From positions 1-45,490 of the forward strand of contig JACRDB010000123.1 of the NCBI GenBank assembly GCA_016218725.1: 45,490 nt of DNA, in the 5' to 3' direction. This DNA comes from Deltaproteobacteria bacterium. GTDB lineage: Bacteria > Myxococcota_A > Polyangia > Polyangiales > Ga0077539. Positions 31,412 to 40,132 of this stretch are shown here, piece after piece. Every line of letters begins with the position of its first letter. Positions within the stretch are counted from its first letter, which is position 1. A model generated the notes under the pieces. The model was not told the origin of the DNA, searched no databases, and worked only from the letters and a program-made list of their open reading frames with translations. Made by a program: the position numbers and the translations under genes.

Positions 31412-32794
31412 ATGACGTGCGGCAACTGTGGGCGGCAGAATCCTCAGGGCGCCCTCTATTGTCTGGACTGCGGCCAGCGGTTGCGCGACCCCGCCCAAAC
31501 CCCGGGGAGCCCGATGCCCTCCGGGGGCGCCGCCCCGGGCCCCTTCCCCGCCTCCGGAGAGCCCGCCCAGGCCGCCGCCCCTCGGCCGTCCAATGAGCGC
31601 TGCGCCCGCTGCGGCGTGGACAACCCTCCGAGCATCAGGTTCTGCCGGATGTGCGGCAACCAGCTCCAGACCCCCGAGGCCGCCGCCCTCGCGCCTCCCC
31701 CTGGCGCCCCGCAGGCCGCGCCCCGGGCGGTGCCCTGCCCTCGGTGCGGCACCTCCGTGGACCGCGGGGCGTCCTTCTGCGGCGTCTGCGGGCTCCCCTC
31801 GTCGGAGATGAACCTCGCGCCCCCGGGGTCCAGCCTCCCGGCCCCTGCGCTGCCGCCCGCGCCCGCACCGCCGCAAGCGCATGCGCCCGTCCTGGCCCAG
31901 GCGCCCGTGCCGGCGCAGGCCCCGGCAATGGCGCCTACGCCTGCGCCGCCGTCGGTGGTGGTGATCCCGCCGCCAGGCAATGCCCCGTCGCCGCCCGCGA
32001 TGGCCGCCCCCGTGGCCCCAATGATCCCCACGGTGCGCCCGGCGCAGGTCCAGGGCACGCCGGACTCCGCCCGCTACGACGCCCGCACGGACAACTTCGG
32101 CGCCGCGAGCGTCCAGGGCGTGCCGCAGCTCGTGACCATCCTCAAGGATGGCTCCGAGGGGCCCACCTACCGCCTCACCAATACCACCACGGACATCGGC
32201 CGCTTCGAGGGCAACGTCACCCTCCCGGATGACCCGTACCTGTCCCCCCGCCACGCGCGCATCGCCCGCAGGAACGACCGGTACTACCTCCGGGACCTGG
32301 GGAGCGTGAACGGGATCTTCTACCGTATCCGTGAGCCCGCGGAGCTGCACCACGGGGACGTTCTCCTGGTCGGCCAGCAGGTGCTCCGGGTCGAGGTGCT
32401 CACCGACGCGGAGACCTCCCTCGGGCCGGTGATGCACTACGGGGTGATGCTCTTCGGCACGCCGGAGACCCCACGGATGATGCGCCTGGTGCAGCTCACC
32501 AGCGAGGGCATCCCCCGGGACGTCTACCACCTGTACCGCGATGAGACCGTCCTGGGCCGTGAGTCCGGGGATATCGTCTTCACCGACGACGTGTTCCTCT
32601 CCCGACGCCACGTGGCCTTCCGGCTGGATCGCCAGCAACGGCGGCTGGTGGTGCGCGACCTCGGGAGCTCCAACGGCACCCTGGTGCTCTTCCGCGGCGA
32701 GCGAGAGGTCACCGACGGAGACCTCTTCCGGATCGGTCACCACCTCTTCCGCTTCGACGCCTCCCCCCGCGGCGGCAATGGCGCCCCTCGATGA
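31412..32794 (+). CDS. Zinc-ribbon protein with two FHA domains
   Basis: A 460-residue cytoplasmic protein. Three zinc ribbons occupy the first 135 residues (CGNC/CLDC, CARC/CRMC, CPRC/CGVC). A Pro/Ala linker runs to about 210. FHA domain 1 spans about 240-330 (IGRFEGN, SPRHARI, LGSVNGIF) and FHA domain 2 about 345-455 (LGRESGD, SRRHVAF, LGSSNGTL). FHA domains bind phosphothreonine peptides. The first has a less usual SxNG segment but keeps the core Arg, Ser-Arg-His and Asn. The stop overlaps the PP2C start (ATGA), so this is a coupled reader-eraser pair for Ser/Thr phosphorylation. Confidence 0.93.
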   Translation: MTCGNCGRQNPQGALYCLDCGQRLRDPAQTPGSPMPSGGAAPGPFPASGEPAQAAAPRPSNERCARCGVDNPPSIRFCRMCGNQLQTPEAAALAPPPGAPQAAPRAVPCPRCGTSVDRGASFCGVCGLPSSEMNLAPPGSSLPAPALPPAPAPPQAHAPVLAQAPVPAQAPAMAPTPAPPSVVVIPPPGNAPSPPAMAAPVAPMIPTVRPAQVQGTPDSARYDARTDNFGAASVQGVPQLVTILKDGSEGPTYRLTNTTTDIGRFEGNVTLPDDPYLSPRHARIARRNDRYYLRDLGSVNGIFYRIREPAELHHGDVLLVGQQVLRVEVLTDAETSLGPVMHYGVMLFGTPETPRMMRLVQLTSEGIPRDVYHLYRDETVLGRESGDIVFTDDVFLSRRHVAFRLDRQQRRLVVRDLGSSNGTLVLFRGEREVTDGDLFRIGHHLFRFDASPRGGNGAPR

Positions 32795-34542
32795 GCCACG
32801 ACGCCGACCAGCCCGTGAAACCCTCGGAGCCCGAGGTCGCCACCGCCCCCATGGAGCCTGCCTCGACGCCCGCGGAGCCCGCCGCCAGCGCTCCCCCGGC
32901 CCCCGAAGCCACCACCGCGGAGGCCCCCGCACCCGCTCCGACGGAGACGCCCAGCCCCCCCACCGAGGGCAGCGCCGCCGGGCCCGCGCTTGAGGAGAGC
33001 GTCACACCTGCGCCCACAACACCCGACACGCCCCCACCCGCCGCGCCCGAGGTGACCACCCCGGCGGCTCCGGTGGAGGTCGTGGCGGCCGCGTCGGCGG
33101 AGGTCGTGGCGGACGCGTCAGCGGAGGTCGTGGCGCCCGCGCCCGAGGCCACGCCCGAGGCCGCGCCCGAGGCCGCGCCCGAGGCTGCGCCCGAAGCCGC
33201 GCCCGTACCCCCGGCCCCGGAGCCGGTCGCGGCGCCGCAGGAGGAACCCACGACGAGACCCGAGGACGCCACCGCGGCCCCCTCGGGCGAGGTCGCGTCG
33301 ACACCCTCGGAGCCCTCGGAGCCCCTGTCGGACCTGCCGCTGGGCCCGGCCCTGTCGCTCCGGATCGCGGGGATGACGGACGTCGGCAGGATCCGCGAGC
33401 ACAACGAGGACAACTTCCTGATCGCGGAGCTCAGTCACCGCACCCGGGGCATCGACCCGGAGGGCGCCACCTGGACCCTTGGCGAGGCCGGCGCCGTGTT
33501 CGCCGTGTGCGACGGCATGGGCGGAGCCCTGGCCGGCGAGGTCGCGTCAAAGATGGCCGTGGACGTGGTGCACACCATCGTGAGCGAGGGCAAGACCCCC
33601 GGGAACCGCGAGCAGTTCGCCCACCGGCTGGTGACCGCCGTGCAGGAGGCCGGGGCCAGGATCTACCTCGCGGCCAAGAGCAACCGCGCCCAGCGGGGCA
33701 TGGGCACCACGTCCACCGTGGCGGGCATCCATGGGACCACGCTCTTCGTGGGCCAGGTCGGAGACTCCCGGGCGTACCTCTTCCGCGGAGGGAGGCTCCG
33801 GCAGATCACCAAGGACCAGTCCCTGGTGTCCAAGCTCATCGAGGCCGGGCAGCTCACCGAGGAGGAGGCCGAGAGCTACGAGCACTCGCATATCATCCTC
33901 CAGGCTCTGGGCACCGCGGACTCGGTCTCCGTGGACCTGTCCTACGTGGACCTGCGCCTCGGGGACGCCGTGCTCCTGTGCTCCGACGGGCTCTCGGGGC
34001 TCCTGTCCAATGACCAGCTCCGGGAGACCCTCGCCGCCGTGGAGGACCCCGCGGAGTGTTGCCGCAAGCTCACCGAGCAGGCCAACGAGGCCGGAGGCCA
34101 TGACAACATCACCGTGGTGGTGACCCGCATCGACGGCGGCGTGCCGTCACCATCGGCCGAGGAGCCCACCCCGGGGTACCAGCCCTTCGTGCTGTCGGAG
34201 CCCGTCGAGGCCCTGGTGGCAGGGAGAGCCAGCACCACCATGAAGGTGCCCGACCTCCCGCCCCCCGGCGTGGACTTCAAGCGCGCCCACATCGCCTCCG
34301 ACGACGACGACGATTTCGAGGTCCCCGAGTCCCTCCCGCTCAAGACCGAGACCCCGAGCGAGGAGAAGCTCCCGGCGGTGCCCTTGCAGGACGGCGGTTG
34401 GGTGGGCTGGGCCCTGGTGGCCCTGGGCCTGGGGCTCCTGACCCTGGCGAGCTACTGGAGCTGGCATGCCAACGCGCCCTCCGAGGAGCCCCCTCTGCCA
34501 CCCCCGGCCGCGGAGCACTCGGCGCCCTCCCGCGGGGGGTGA
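32791..34542 (+). CDS. Membrane PP2C-type protein phosphatase
   Basis: A 583-residue protein. The first 180 residues are a Pro/Ala/Glu/Thr-rich tail with short tandem repeats (EVVAxASA three times, then APEA/PEAA units). The PP2C domain covers about 188-450: GMTDVGRIREHNEDNF, VCDGMGGALAGEVAS, GTTSTVAGI, VGQVGDSRAYLFRGG, ITKDQSL, LCSDGLSGLL and DNITVVVTRID, with all metal-binding Asp present. A single membrane span lies near the C-terminus (about 535-557, WALVALGLGLLTLASYW). It removes phosphate from Ser/Thr proteins and is coupled by ATGA to the double-FHA gene; the likely counterpart kinases are those at 13443 or elsewhere. Confidence 0.95.
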   Translation: MSHDADQPVKPSEPEVATAPMEPASTPAEPAASAPPAPEATTAEAPAPAPTETPSPPTEGSAAGPALEESVTPAPTTPDTPPPAAPEVTTPAAPVEVVAAASAEVVADASAEVVAPAPEATPEAAPEAAPEAAPEAAPVPPAPEPVAAPQEEPTTRPEDATAAPSGEVASTPSEPSEPLSDLPLGPALSLRIAGMTDVGRIREHNEDNFLIAELSHRTRGIDPEGATWTLGEAGAVFAVCDGMGGALAGEVASKMAVDVVHTIVSEGKTPGNREQFAHRLVTAVQEAGARIYLAAKSNRAQRGMGTTSTVAGIHGTTLFVGQVGDSRAYLFRGGRLRQITKDQSLVSKLIEAGQLTEEEAESYEHSHIILQALGTADSVSVDLSYVDLRLGDAVLLCSDGLSGLLSNDQLRETLAAVEDPAECCRKLTEQANEAGGHDNITVVVTRIDGGVPSPSAEEPTPGYQPFVLSEPVEALVAGRASTTMKVPDLPPPGVDFKRAHIASDDDDDFEVPESLPLKTETPSEEKLPAVPLQDGGWVGWALVALGLGLLTLASYWSWHANAPSEEPPLPPPAAEHSAPSRGG

Positions 34543-34578
34543 CGCCGGGGCTCCGGCGTACTGTATGGAGCCCTCGCC

Positions 34579-36018
34579 ATGCACCTGTTGAGGCTCTATC
34601 AGGAGACCGGCGCCCACGCGGGGCGCACGCTCCAGTTCGACAAGCCCAGGGTGCGCCTGGGCCGCTCCCCCGACAACGACGTGGTCTTCGACCCCAACGT
34701 GGACCTGGACGCCTCCGGGCACCACTGCGAGCTCCAGTGGGACCAGGGCGCCTGGGTCGTGGCGGACAACGCCAGCCGCAACGGCACCTACGTCAACGGC
34801 GTGAAGGTCCAGCGTCAGCGCCTGAACCCCCAGGACCTGGTGGAGTGCGGCCGCGGAGGGCCCAGGCTCCGGGTGGACCCCTCCGGGGCCGCGGTGACCG
34901 TGGGAGGCCCCGGCCTGGGGGCCGCCGCGGGCACCGTCGCCGGAGGGCCGGCCTACGCGCCCCCCGCAGCGCCGGCGGTGCCCCCGCCGCCCGCGCCTCC
35001 CGCCCAGGGCCCGCTCTCCGTGGGCGAGGTCATGACCTCGCAGCTCCCGCCAGGGGCCCAGGTGGGCAAGCGCACCATGGCCTTCATGATCGATCAGGCC
35101 CTGGCCCGCGCCACGGTCCGGCGCACGTCCCCGGCGCTCAAAGTGGCCTTCGGGGCCCTCACGCTGCTGGTGGTGGGGGGCCTGTCCGTGCTCGGTTTCT
35201 ACGTCTGGGATGAGCGCGAACAGCGCGACGAGGACCGCCGCCGCCCCGCCAACACCGGCGGGGATCCCAGCACCGCAGGCGCGCGGCTCGCCGCAGCCAA
35301 CGAGGGTTCCATCTACCTCCTGGCCTTCGCCCGGCCCAACGACCGGGACCGGGGCTTCTGCACGGGCTTCGCGGTGACGGCCACCCACATCGCCACCAAC
35401 GCCCACTGCGTGCGCATCGCCCAGGACGAGGAGCGCCGCGGCGCCAGGCTCTTCGCCCTGCGCACCAAGACCCCCGGGGTGCGCATCCCGGTGAGCCTCG
35501 CGTACCTGGACGCCCGATGGCAGAATCGTCAACAATCTCGCGGGGGTACAGGCTACGATGTAGGTCTCGTGCGCGCCTCCCAGGCGCTGCCCTCGTGGGT
35601 GCGGCTGTGCACCGACGAGGAGCTCTTCGCCCTCCACGAGGGCGACGCGCTCTTTGTGTACGGCTTCCCCGGGATGACCATGAACGAGGCCTCGCCGGTG
35701 GCCACCATCACCCTGGGGCTCCTGAACCGCGTGACGGATTTCTTCGACAGCGTGTCCACGCCGCAGGGGGCCCAGAAGCTCCAGCACAGCGCCCAGACCT
35801 CCGGGGGCTCCTCCGGGAGCCCGATCTTCCTCCCGTCGGGGGCCGTGGCCGGCATCAACGCCGGGAGCCTCGCCGACGACGAGCGGCAGATCGTGGTGGA
35901 CCCGGTGACCCACCAGCAGCGCGAGGTGGAGGTCAACCGAGGGTCGAATTTCAAGTATGGCATGCGGGCGGACCTCCTGCGGCAGGCGCTGGCGGCCGTG
36001 CAGGACCTGCCGCGGTAG
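34579..36018 (+). CDS. FHA domain-trypsin-like serine protease, membrane-anchored
   Basis: A 479-residue fusion. FHA domain at about 15-105 (LGRSPDNDV, SGHHCEL, ASRNGTYVNG). A Pro/Ala linker is followed by one membrane span at about 192-213 (VAFGALTLLVVGGLSVLGFYVW). The outer part from about 235 is a trypsin/HtrA-like peptidase with the triad TNAHC (His), GYDVGLV (Asp) and GGSSGSP (Ser), so it is probably active and lacks a PDZ domain. This would let a cytoplasmic phosphothreonine signal reach a periplasmic protease. A GGAG ribosome site lies 8 nt before the ATG. It is 36 nt after the PP2C gene. Confidence 0.93.
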   Translation: MHLLRLYQETGAHAGRTLQFDKPRVRLGRSPDNDVVFDPNVDLDASGHHCELQWDQGAWVVADNASRNGTYVNGVKVQRQRLNPQDLVECGRGGPRLRVDPSGAAVTVGGPGLGAAAGTVAGGPAYAPPAAPAVPPPPAPPAQGPLSVGEVMTSQLPPGAQVGKRTMAFMIDQALARATVRRTSPALKVAFGALTLLVVGGLSVLGFYVWDEREQRDEDRRRPANTGGDPSTAGARLAAANEGSIYLLAFARPNDRDRGFCTGFAVTATHIATNAHCVRIAQDEERRGARLFALRTKTPGVRIPVSLAYLDARWQNRQQSRGGTGYDVGLVRASQALPSWVRLCTDEELFALHEGDALFVYGFPGMTMNEASPVATITLGLLNRVTDFFDSVSTPQGAQKLQHSAQTSGGSSGSPIFLPSGAVAGINAGSLADDERQIVVDPVTHQQREVEVNRGSNFKYGMRADLLRQALAAVQDLPR

Positions 36019-36121
36019 GCGCGTCACGGGCTCGATTTCCGAGGGGGATGCGTCTATCCTTCGGGCAGCGCAGGCAGTGGGCCACCGAGGGCCACGCCAG
36101 AAGGCGGTCTCGAGGCAGAGC

Positions 36122-38131
36122 ATGGCCAGGTTGGTGATCTTCGGCCAGGATGGGCAGACGGAGCGGGACCTGACGCCCGTGAACACCCTCGGGCGCCACC
36201 CGAACAACTCCATCCAGCTCCTGGACCGGATCGTCTCCAAGGAGCACTGCGTGGTGGAGCAGCGCGGGGGGCGCTGGATCCTCCGGGACCTCGGGAGCCT
36301 GAACGGCACCTACATCAACGACCAGCGGGTCTCCGGCGAGGCCATGCTCCAGCACGGCGACCAGCTCGCCCTCGGCAACACCCGCGCCATCTTTCAAGAC
36401 CAGGGGCCCCCGCCCCCCACGCACCAGGGCCTCGGCCCCAACGTGAACCAGCCCCTGCCCGCCACCCAGGGGGGGCCCCCGTCGCCGTTCCGCGCGCCAA
36501 CGCCCGCGCCGCTGCACCCCGCGCCCACGCCCCACGGCGCGGGCGTGGCCCCGCACCCGGTCGCCGCGCAGAACCACCCGCAGGTTCCCCCCCCCCAACC
36601 GCAGGGACCGTCGCACCTGAACCCCTTCCAACAGCTGGCGGCGGCCCACGGCGGGGGCTCGCCCTTCGGTCAAGGGGCGAGCTCGCCCTTTGGACCCCAG
36701 GGCCCCAACGCGGCGCAGCCCCCGCAGGGGATGGGGCACACGGCCCAGGCCCGCAGCCCCAACGCGCCCGTGGGGCCCGGTCCCGCGGGGCCCCTGCCTC
36801 GGCCCTCAGCGCCGCCGGGGAGGCCGCAGGGCGAGGCCGGCGGCGGTGGCGCCTCGGTGCAGCACGTGACCATCGGCGGCGGGCAGATGGAGTCCCACGT
36901 CCGGACCAAATTCGACGTGCAGATGCAGCAGTTCCTGCCGGAGAAGATGATCACGGACCCGGAGGCCCTGCGGCGCGACTACGAGAAGCTCCGCGTGGCC
37001 AACGAGCTCCAGCGGGCCATCGCCGGGGAGCTGGACCTGGACCGGCTGCTCAACCGCATCCTCGATCGGTCGCTGGAGCTCCTCCAGGCGGACCGGGGCG
37101 TGGTGCTGCTCTACGAGGGCACGGAGCTCAAGGCCCGGTGCAGCCGCGCGCGCCGAGGGGGGCCCGAGGAGTTCATCATCCCGCGCTCGGTGGTGGGCCA
37201 GGTGGTCAAGGAGAAGGTCGCGCTCCTGACCAACGACGCCAAGAAGGACTCGCGCTTCGTAGAGAGCAAGTCCATCATCATCACGGGGATCCGGAGCTCC
37301 ATGGCGGTGCCGCTCCTGTACAAGCAGGAGCTCCTGGGCCTGATGATGGTGGACTCGCAGAACCCCAACGCCTTCGGCGAGAAGGACCTGCAGATCTTCA
37401 CGAACATCGCCAACCAGGCGTCGCTCTCCATCGCCAACGCGGCGCTGGCGGTGCGCATCGAGGAGGAGGCCATCGCCCGGGCGCGCTTCCAGCGGCTGCT
37501 CTCGCCGTCCATCGCGGAGCTGGTGGTGAGCGGCAAGGTGGAGGTCAAGCAGGGCGGCGAGCCCCGGCAGACCACCATGCTCTTCACGGACATCCGGGGC
37601 TTCACGTCCCGCAGCGAGACGATGCCCGCGGAGGAGATCGTGGCCATGCTCAACGACTACTTCGAGCGCATGGTGGAGATCGTCTTCGCGTACGAGGGCA
37701 CGCTGGACAAGTTCGTGGGGGACGAGATCATGGCGCTCTTCGGCGCGCCGGTGTCGCACCAGGACGACGCGGTGCGCGCGGTGCAGACGGCGCTTGCGAT
37801 GCTGGAGGAGCTGCGGCGCTTCAACGAGGAGCGGGAGGCCCGGGGGCAGCCGAGCTTCGCCATCGGGATCGGGATCAACACCGGGGAGGTGGTGGCGGGG
37901 TACATCGGGAGCTCCAAGGCCATGCAGTACACGGTGATCGGCGCGCCGGTGAACCTGGCCTCGCGGCTGTGCGCCCACGCCGCGGGGATGCAGATACTCA
38001 TCGCCGAGGACACCTGGCGCGAGGTGCGGGAGTACTTTGACGTGCGCGAGCTGGAGCCCATCAAGCCCAAGGGGATCGCGCAGCCGGTGAGGGTCTTCGA
38101 GGTCCTCGGAGAGCTCTCCCGAGAGGGCTGA
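36122..38131 (+). CDS. FHA-GAF-class III adenylate/guanylate cyclase
   Basis: A 669-residue signalling enzyme. FHA domain at about 5-95 (LGRHPNNSI, SKEHCVVE, LGSLNGTYIN). A Pro/His/Gly-rich linker runs to about 250. The GAF domain is at about 300-450 (ELDLDRLLNRILDRSLELL, RSSMAVPLL, LGLMMVDS, ANQASLSIANA). The class III cyclase domain is at about 480-660: MLFTDIRGFTSRSE supplies the first metal Asp, then FVGDEIMALFG the second, GIGINTGEVVAGYIGS, and YTVIGAPVNLASRLC with the transition-state residues. It makes cAMP (or cGMP) in response to a phosphothreonine partner and a GAF ligand. The start at 36122 is the only one before the FHA domain. Confidence 0.95.
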   Translation: MARLVIFGQDGQTERDLTPVNTLGRHPNNSIQLLDRIVSKEHCVVEQRGGRWILRDLGSLNGTYINDQRVSGEAMLQHGDQLALGNTRAIFQDQGPPPPTHQGLGPNVNQPLPATQGGPPSPFRAPTPAPLHPAPTPHGAGVAPHPVAAQNHPQVPPPQPQGPSHLNPFQQLAAAHGGGSPFGQGASSPFGPQGPNAAQPPQGMGHTAQARSPNAPVGPGPAGPLPRPSAPPGRPQGEAGGGGASVQHVTIGGGQMESHVRTKFDVQMQQFLPEKMITDPEALRRDYEKLRVANELQRAIAGELDLDRLLNRILDRSLELLQADRGVVLLYEGTELKARCSRARRGGPEEFIIPRSVVGQVVKEKVALLTNDAKKDSRFVESKSIIITGIRSSMAVPLLYKQELLGLMMVDSQNPNAFGEKDLQIFTNIANQASLSIANAALAVRIEEEAIARARFQRLLSPSIAELVVSGKVEVKQGGEPRQTTMLFTDIRGFTSRSETMPAEEIVAMLNDYFERMVEIVFAYEGTLDKFVGDEIMALFGAPVSHQDDAVRAVQTALAMLEELRRFNEEREARGQPSFAIGIGINTGEVVAGYIGSSKAMQYTVIGAPVNLASRLCAHAAGMQILIAEDTWREVREYFDVRELEPIKPKGIAQPVRVFEVLGELSREG

Positions 38132-38148
38132 GCGGAGGAGCGCGCGCC

Positions 38149-39102
38149 GTGGCCGTCCTGGAGTTCGAGCGCCCCCTCAGGGAGCTGGAGGAGAACCTCT
38201 CGCGGCTGCGCAACGCCGCCGAGGCGGTGGACCCCGGGGAGCTGGAGGCCCTGGAGGCCAAGGCCCGGGCGCTGCGGGCGCAGCTCTACGGGGACCTCGG
38301 GGCCTGGGACAAGGTGCAGCTCTCGCGGCACCCGGACCGACCGTACACGCTGGACTACCTCCAGCGCTTGACGGAGGACTTCGTGGAGCTCCACGGGGAC
38401 CGGCTGTACTCCGACGACCACGCCATCGTCGGGGGCCTGGCGCGCTTCCGGGGCCGGTCGGTGATGGTGGTGGGCCACCAGAAGGGCCGCGGCGTCAAGG
38501 ACGCCATGCACCGCAATTTCGGCATGCCCCACCCCGAGGGCTACCGCAAGAGCCGCCGCTTGATGGAGCTCGCCGGGCGCTTCGGGCGGCCCGTCTTGAC
38601 CTTCATTGACACGCCGGGGGCCTACCCCGGCCTCGGGGCCGAGGAGCGCGGCCAGTCCGAGGCCATCGGCCAGGCGCTGGCGACCATGGCGACGCTGCCC
38701 GTGCCCATCATCGCGGTGGTGATCGGCGAGGGGGGCTCCGGCGGGGCCCTGGCGCTGGGCCTGGCCAACCGGGTGCTCATGCTGGAGTACGCGACGTACT
38801 CGGTGATCTCCCCGGAGGGCTGCGCGTCCATCCTCTGGAAGGACGGCTCCCGCGCGGCCGACGCGGCGGTGGCGCTGCGCATCACCGCGGAGGCCCAGCG
38901 GCACTTCGGCATCGTGGACGAGGTGATCGCCGAGCCCGAGGGCGGCGCCCACCGGGACCACGACGACGCCGCCCTGCGCGTCGGCGACGCCCTGGAGCGC
39001 CACCTGCGCGCCCTGGAGTCGCGCCGCCCGGAGAACCTCTGCCACGAGCGCTACGAGCGCTTCCGCAAGCTGGGGCGCTACACCGCCGGCGACCCGGAGT
39101 GA
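38149..39102 (+). CDS. accA: Acetyl-CoA carboxylase carboxyltransferase subunit alpha
   Basis: A 317-residue AccA. The GTG at 38149 has GGAGGAG 8 nt upstream. It opens with the coiled-coil arm (EFERPLRELEENLSRL) and continues DYLQRLTEDFVELHGDR, VMVVGHQKGRGVKDAMHRNFGMPHPEGYRK in pieces, FIDTPGAYPGLGAEERGQSEAI, GEGGSGGALAL and YSVISPEGCASILWKD. It transfers carboxyl from biotin to acetyl-CoA with AccD for fatty acid synthesis. AccD is not in the window. It sits 17 nt after the cyclase stop, so an essential lipid gene is read with the signalling block. Confidence 0.96.
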   Translation: MAVLEFERPLRELEENLSRLRNAAEAVDPGELEALEAKARALRAQLYGDLGAWDKVQLSRHPDRPYTLDYLQRLTEDFVELHGDRLYSDDHAIVGGLARFRGRSVMVVGHQKGRGVKDAMHRNFGMPHPEGYRKSRRLMELAGRFGRPVLTFIDTPGAYPGLGAEERGQSEAIGQALATMATLPVPIIAVVIGEGGSGGALALGLANRVLMLEYATYSVISPEGCASILWKDGSRAADAAVALRITAEAQRHFGIVDEVIAEPEGGAHRDHDDAALRVGDALERHLRALESRRPENLCHERYERFRKLGRYTAGDPE

Positions 39103-39111
39103 ACCGAGAGG

Positions 39112-39128
39112 GTATACACGATGTATAC
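39112..39128. promoter_or_regulatory. Inverted GTATAC repeat spanning start codon
   Basis: GTATAC (39112-39117) and GTATAC (39123-39128) flank ACGAT; the ATG at 39121 lies at the inner edge. The longer stretch GGGTATACACGATGTATACTC is nearly palindromic. It sits over the ribosome site and start of the next gene. It may be an operator or an RNA hairpin hiding the start. Confidence 0.5.
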
Positions 39129-40080
39129 TCTTGTGACGACCTCCCTCCGCGCCGCCGCGGCGGTGATCATCGCGTCGCTCGCCGCGTCCACGGCGGTCGC
39201 CCAGCGCAGGCCGCGCAGACCGACTCCTCCCGTCGAGGCGCCCGCGCCGCCCCCACAGGCCACGCCGGTGACGGCCGTCACGGCCTCGCGCGCCCCGTCC
39301 CCCGCGGAGGCCGCGACGCCGGAGGCGCCCGCCCCCGAGGCATTGGTTACGCACCGGGCGCGCCGCACGGCGCTGGAGGTGTCCCTCGCGCTGCGGGGCT
39401 TCACGCGCACCTTCACCTGGACCGATGACCTCTTCGGTGAGCTGCGGCCGTACACCCTGGCCGTGGCCCCCTCCGGCCAGGGGAGCGTGGAGTGGTACCC
39501 CGCCGCGCATTTCACGGACACCTTCCTCGGGGACCTCGGGCTCACGGCCCGCGCCGAGGGGGCGTTCGCCCTCGTGTCCCGGGACTCCGCCGGGCGCGAG
39601 TACGCCACCAGCGCCTGGGGGCTGAGTGTCGGCGCACGCGTGCGAGTGCCCGTGGGGGGCGTGGAGTTGGGGCTCCTCGGCAGCTACGGGTGGAGCACCT
39701 ACGCCGTGGAGGCCTCCGGGGGCGCCAACGACCTCGGCGTGCCCGCGGTGACGTACGCCTTCGGCCGGGCCGGCGCGGACCTGCGGGCGCGCCCCGCGGA
39801 GCGCTGGGCCCTGGCGGTGAGCGCGTCGTGGCTCTTCGTGCAGGGCACCGGCGACGCGCTGCCGGACGCCTTCCCCAATTCCCGGGCCGGCGGCGCCGAG
39901 GTCACCCTCGCCGTCACCCACGCGCTCACCGACGCGCTGGAGCTGCGGCTTCAGCTCGACGCGCGGCGCTTCTTCCACACGCTGGACCCGCGGCCCGGCG
40001 ACCGCTGGGTCGCGGGCGGCGCGCTCGATCACCAGGTGGGCTTCGGGCTCGGCGTGGGCTGGCGCCTGCCAGGGGTGTAG
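39121..40080 (+). CDS. Putative outer-membrane beta-barrel protein
   Basis: A 319-residue protein. Signal peptide RAAAAVIIASLAASTAVAQ, then a Pro/Ala-rich segment to about 80. The body (85-319) alternates residues as barrel strands (LEVSLALRGFTRTFTWT, LGVPAVTYAFGRAGADLR, VEWYPAAHF, ELRLQLDARRFFHT) and ends in GVGWRLPGV. A GAGAGGG ribosome site lies about 10 nt upstream. No specific family was recognised. It lies 18 bp after accA. Confidence 0.75.
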   Translation: MYTLVTTSLRAAAAVIIASLAASTAVAQRRPRRPTPPVEAPAPPPQATPVTAVTASRAPSPAEAATPEAPAPEALVTHRARRTALEVSLALRGFTRTFTWTDDLFGELRPYTLAVAPSGQGSVEWYPAAHFTDTFLGDLGLTARAEGAFALVSRDSAGREYATSAWGLSVGARVRVPVGGVELGLLGSYGWSTYAVEASGGANDLGVPAVTYAFGRAGADLRARPAERWALAVSASWLFVQGTGDALPDAFPNSRAGGAEVTLAVTHALTDALELRLQLDARRFFHTLDPRPGDRWVAGGALDHQVGFGLGVGWRLPGV

Positions 40081-40132
40081 CGAGCGTGCTGGGCGCGCGT
40101 CCGCCCCGTTACCGTGTCGTGATGCATAGATC

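Noticed and set aside
37657..40032. Long minus-strand open frame opposite the cyclase, accA and barrel genes
   Set aside because: It is antisense to a cyclase and accA with full family motifs.
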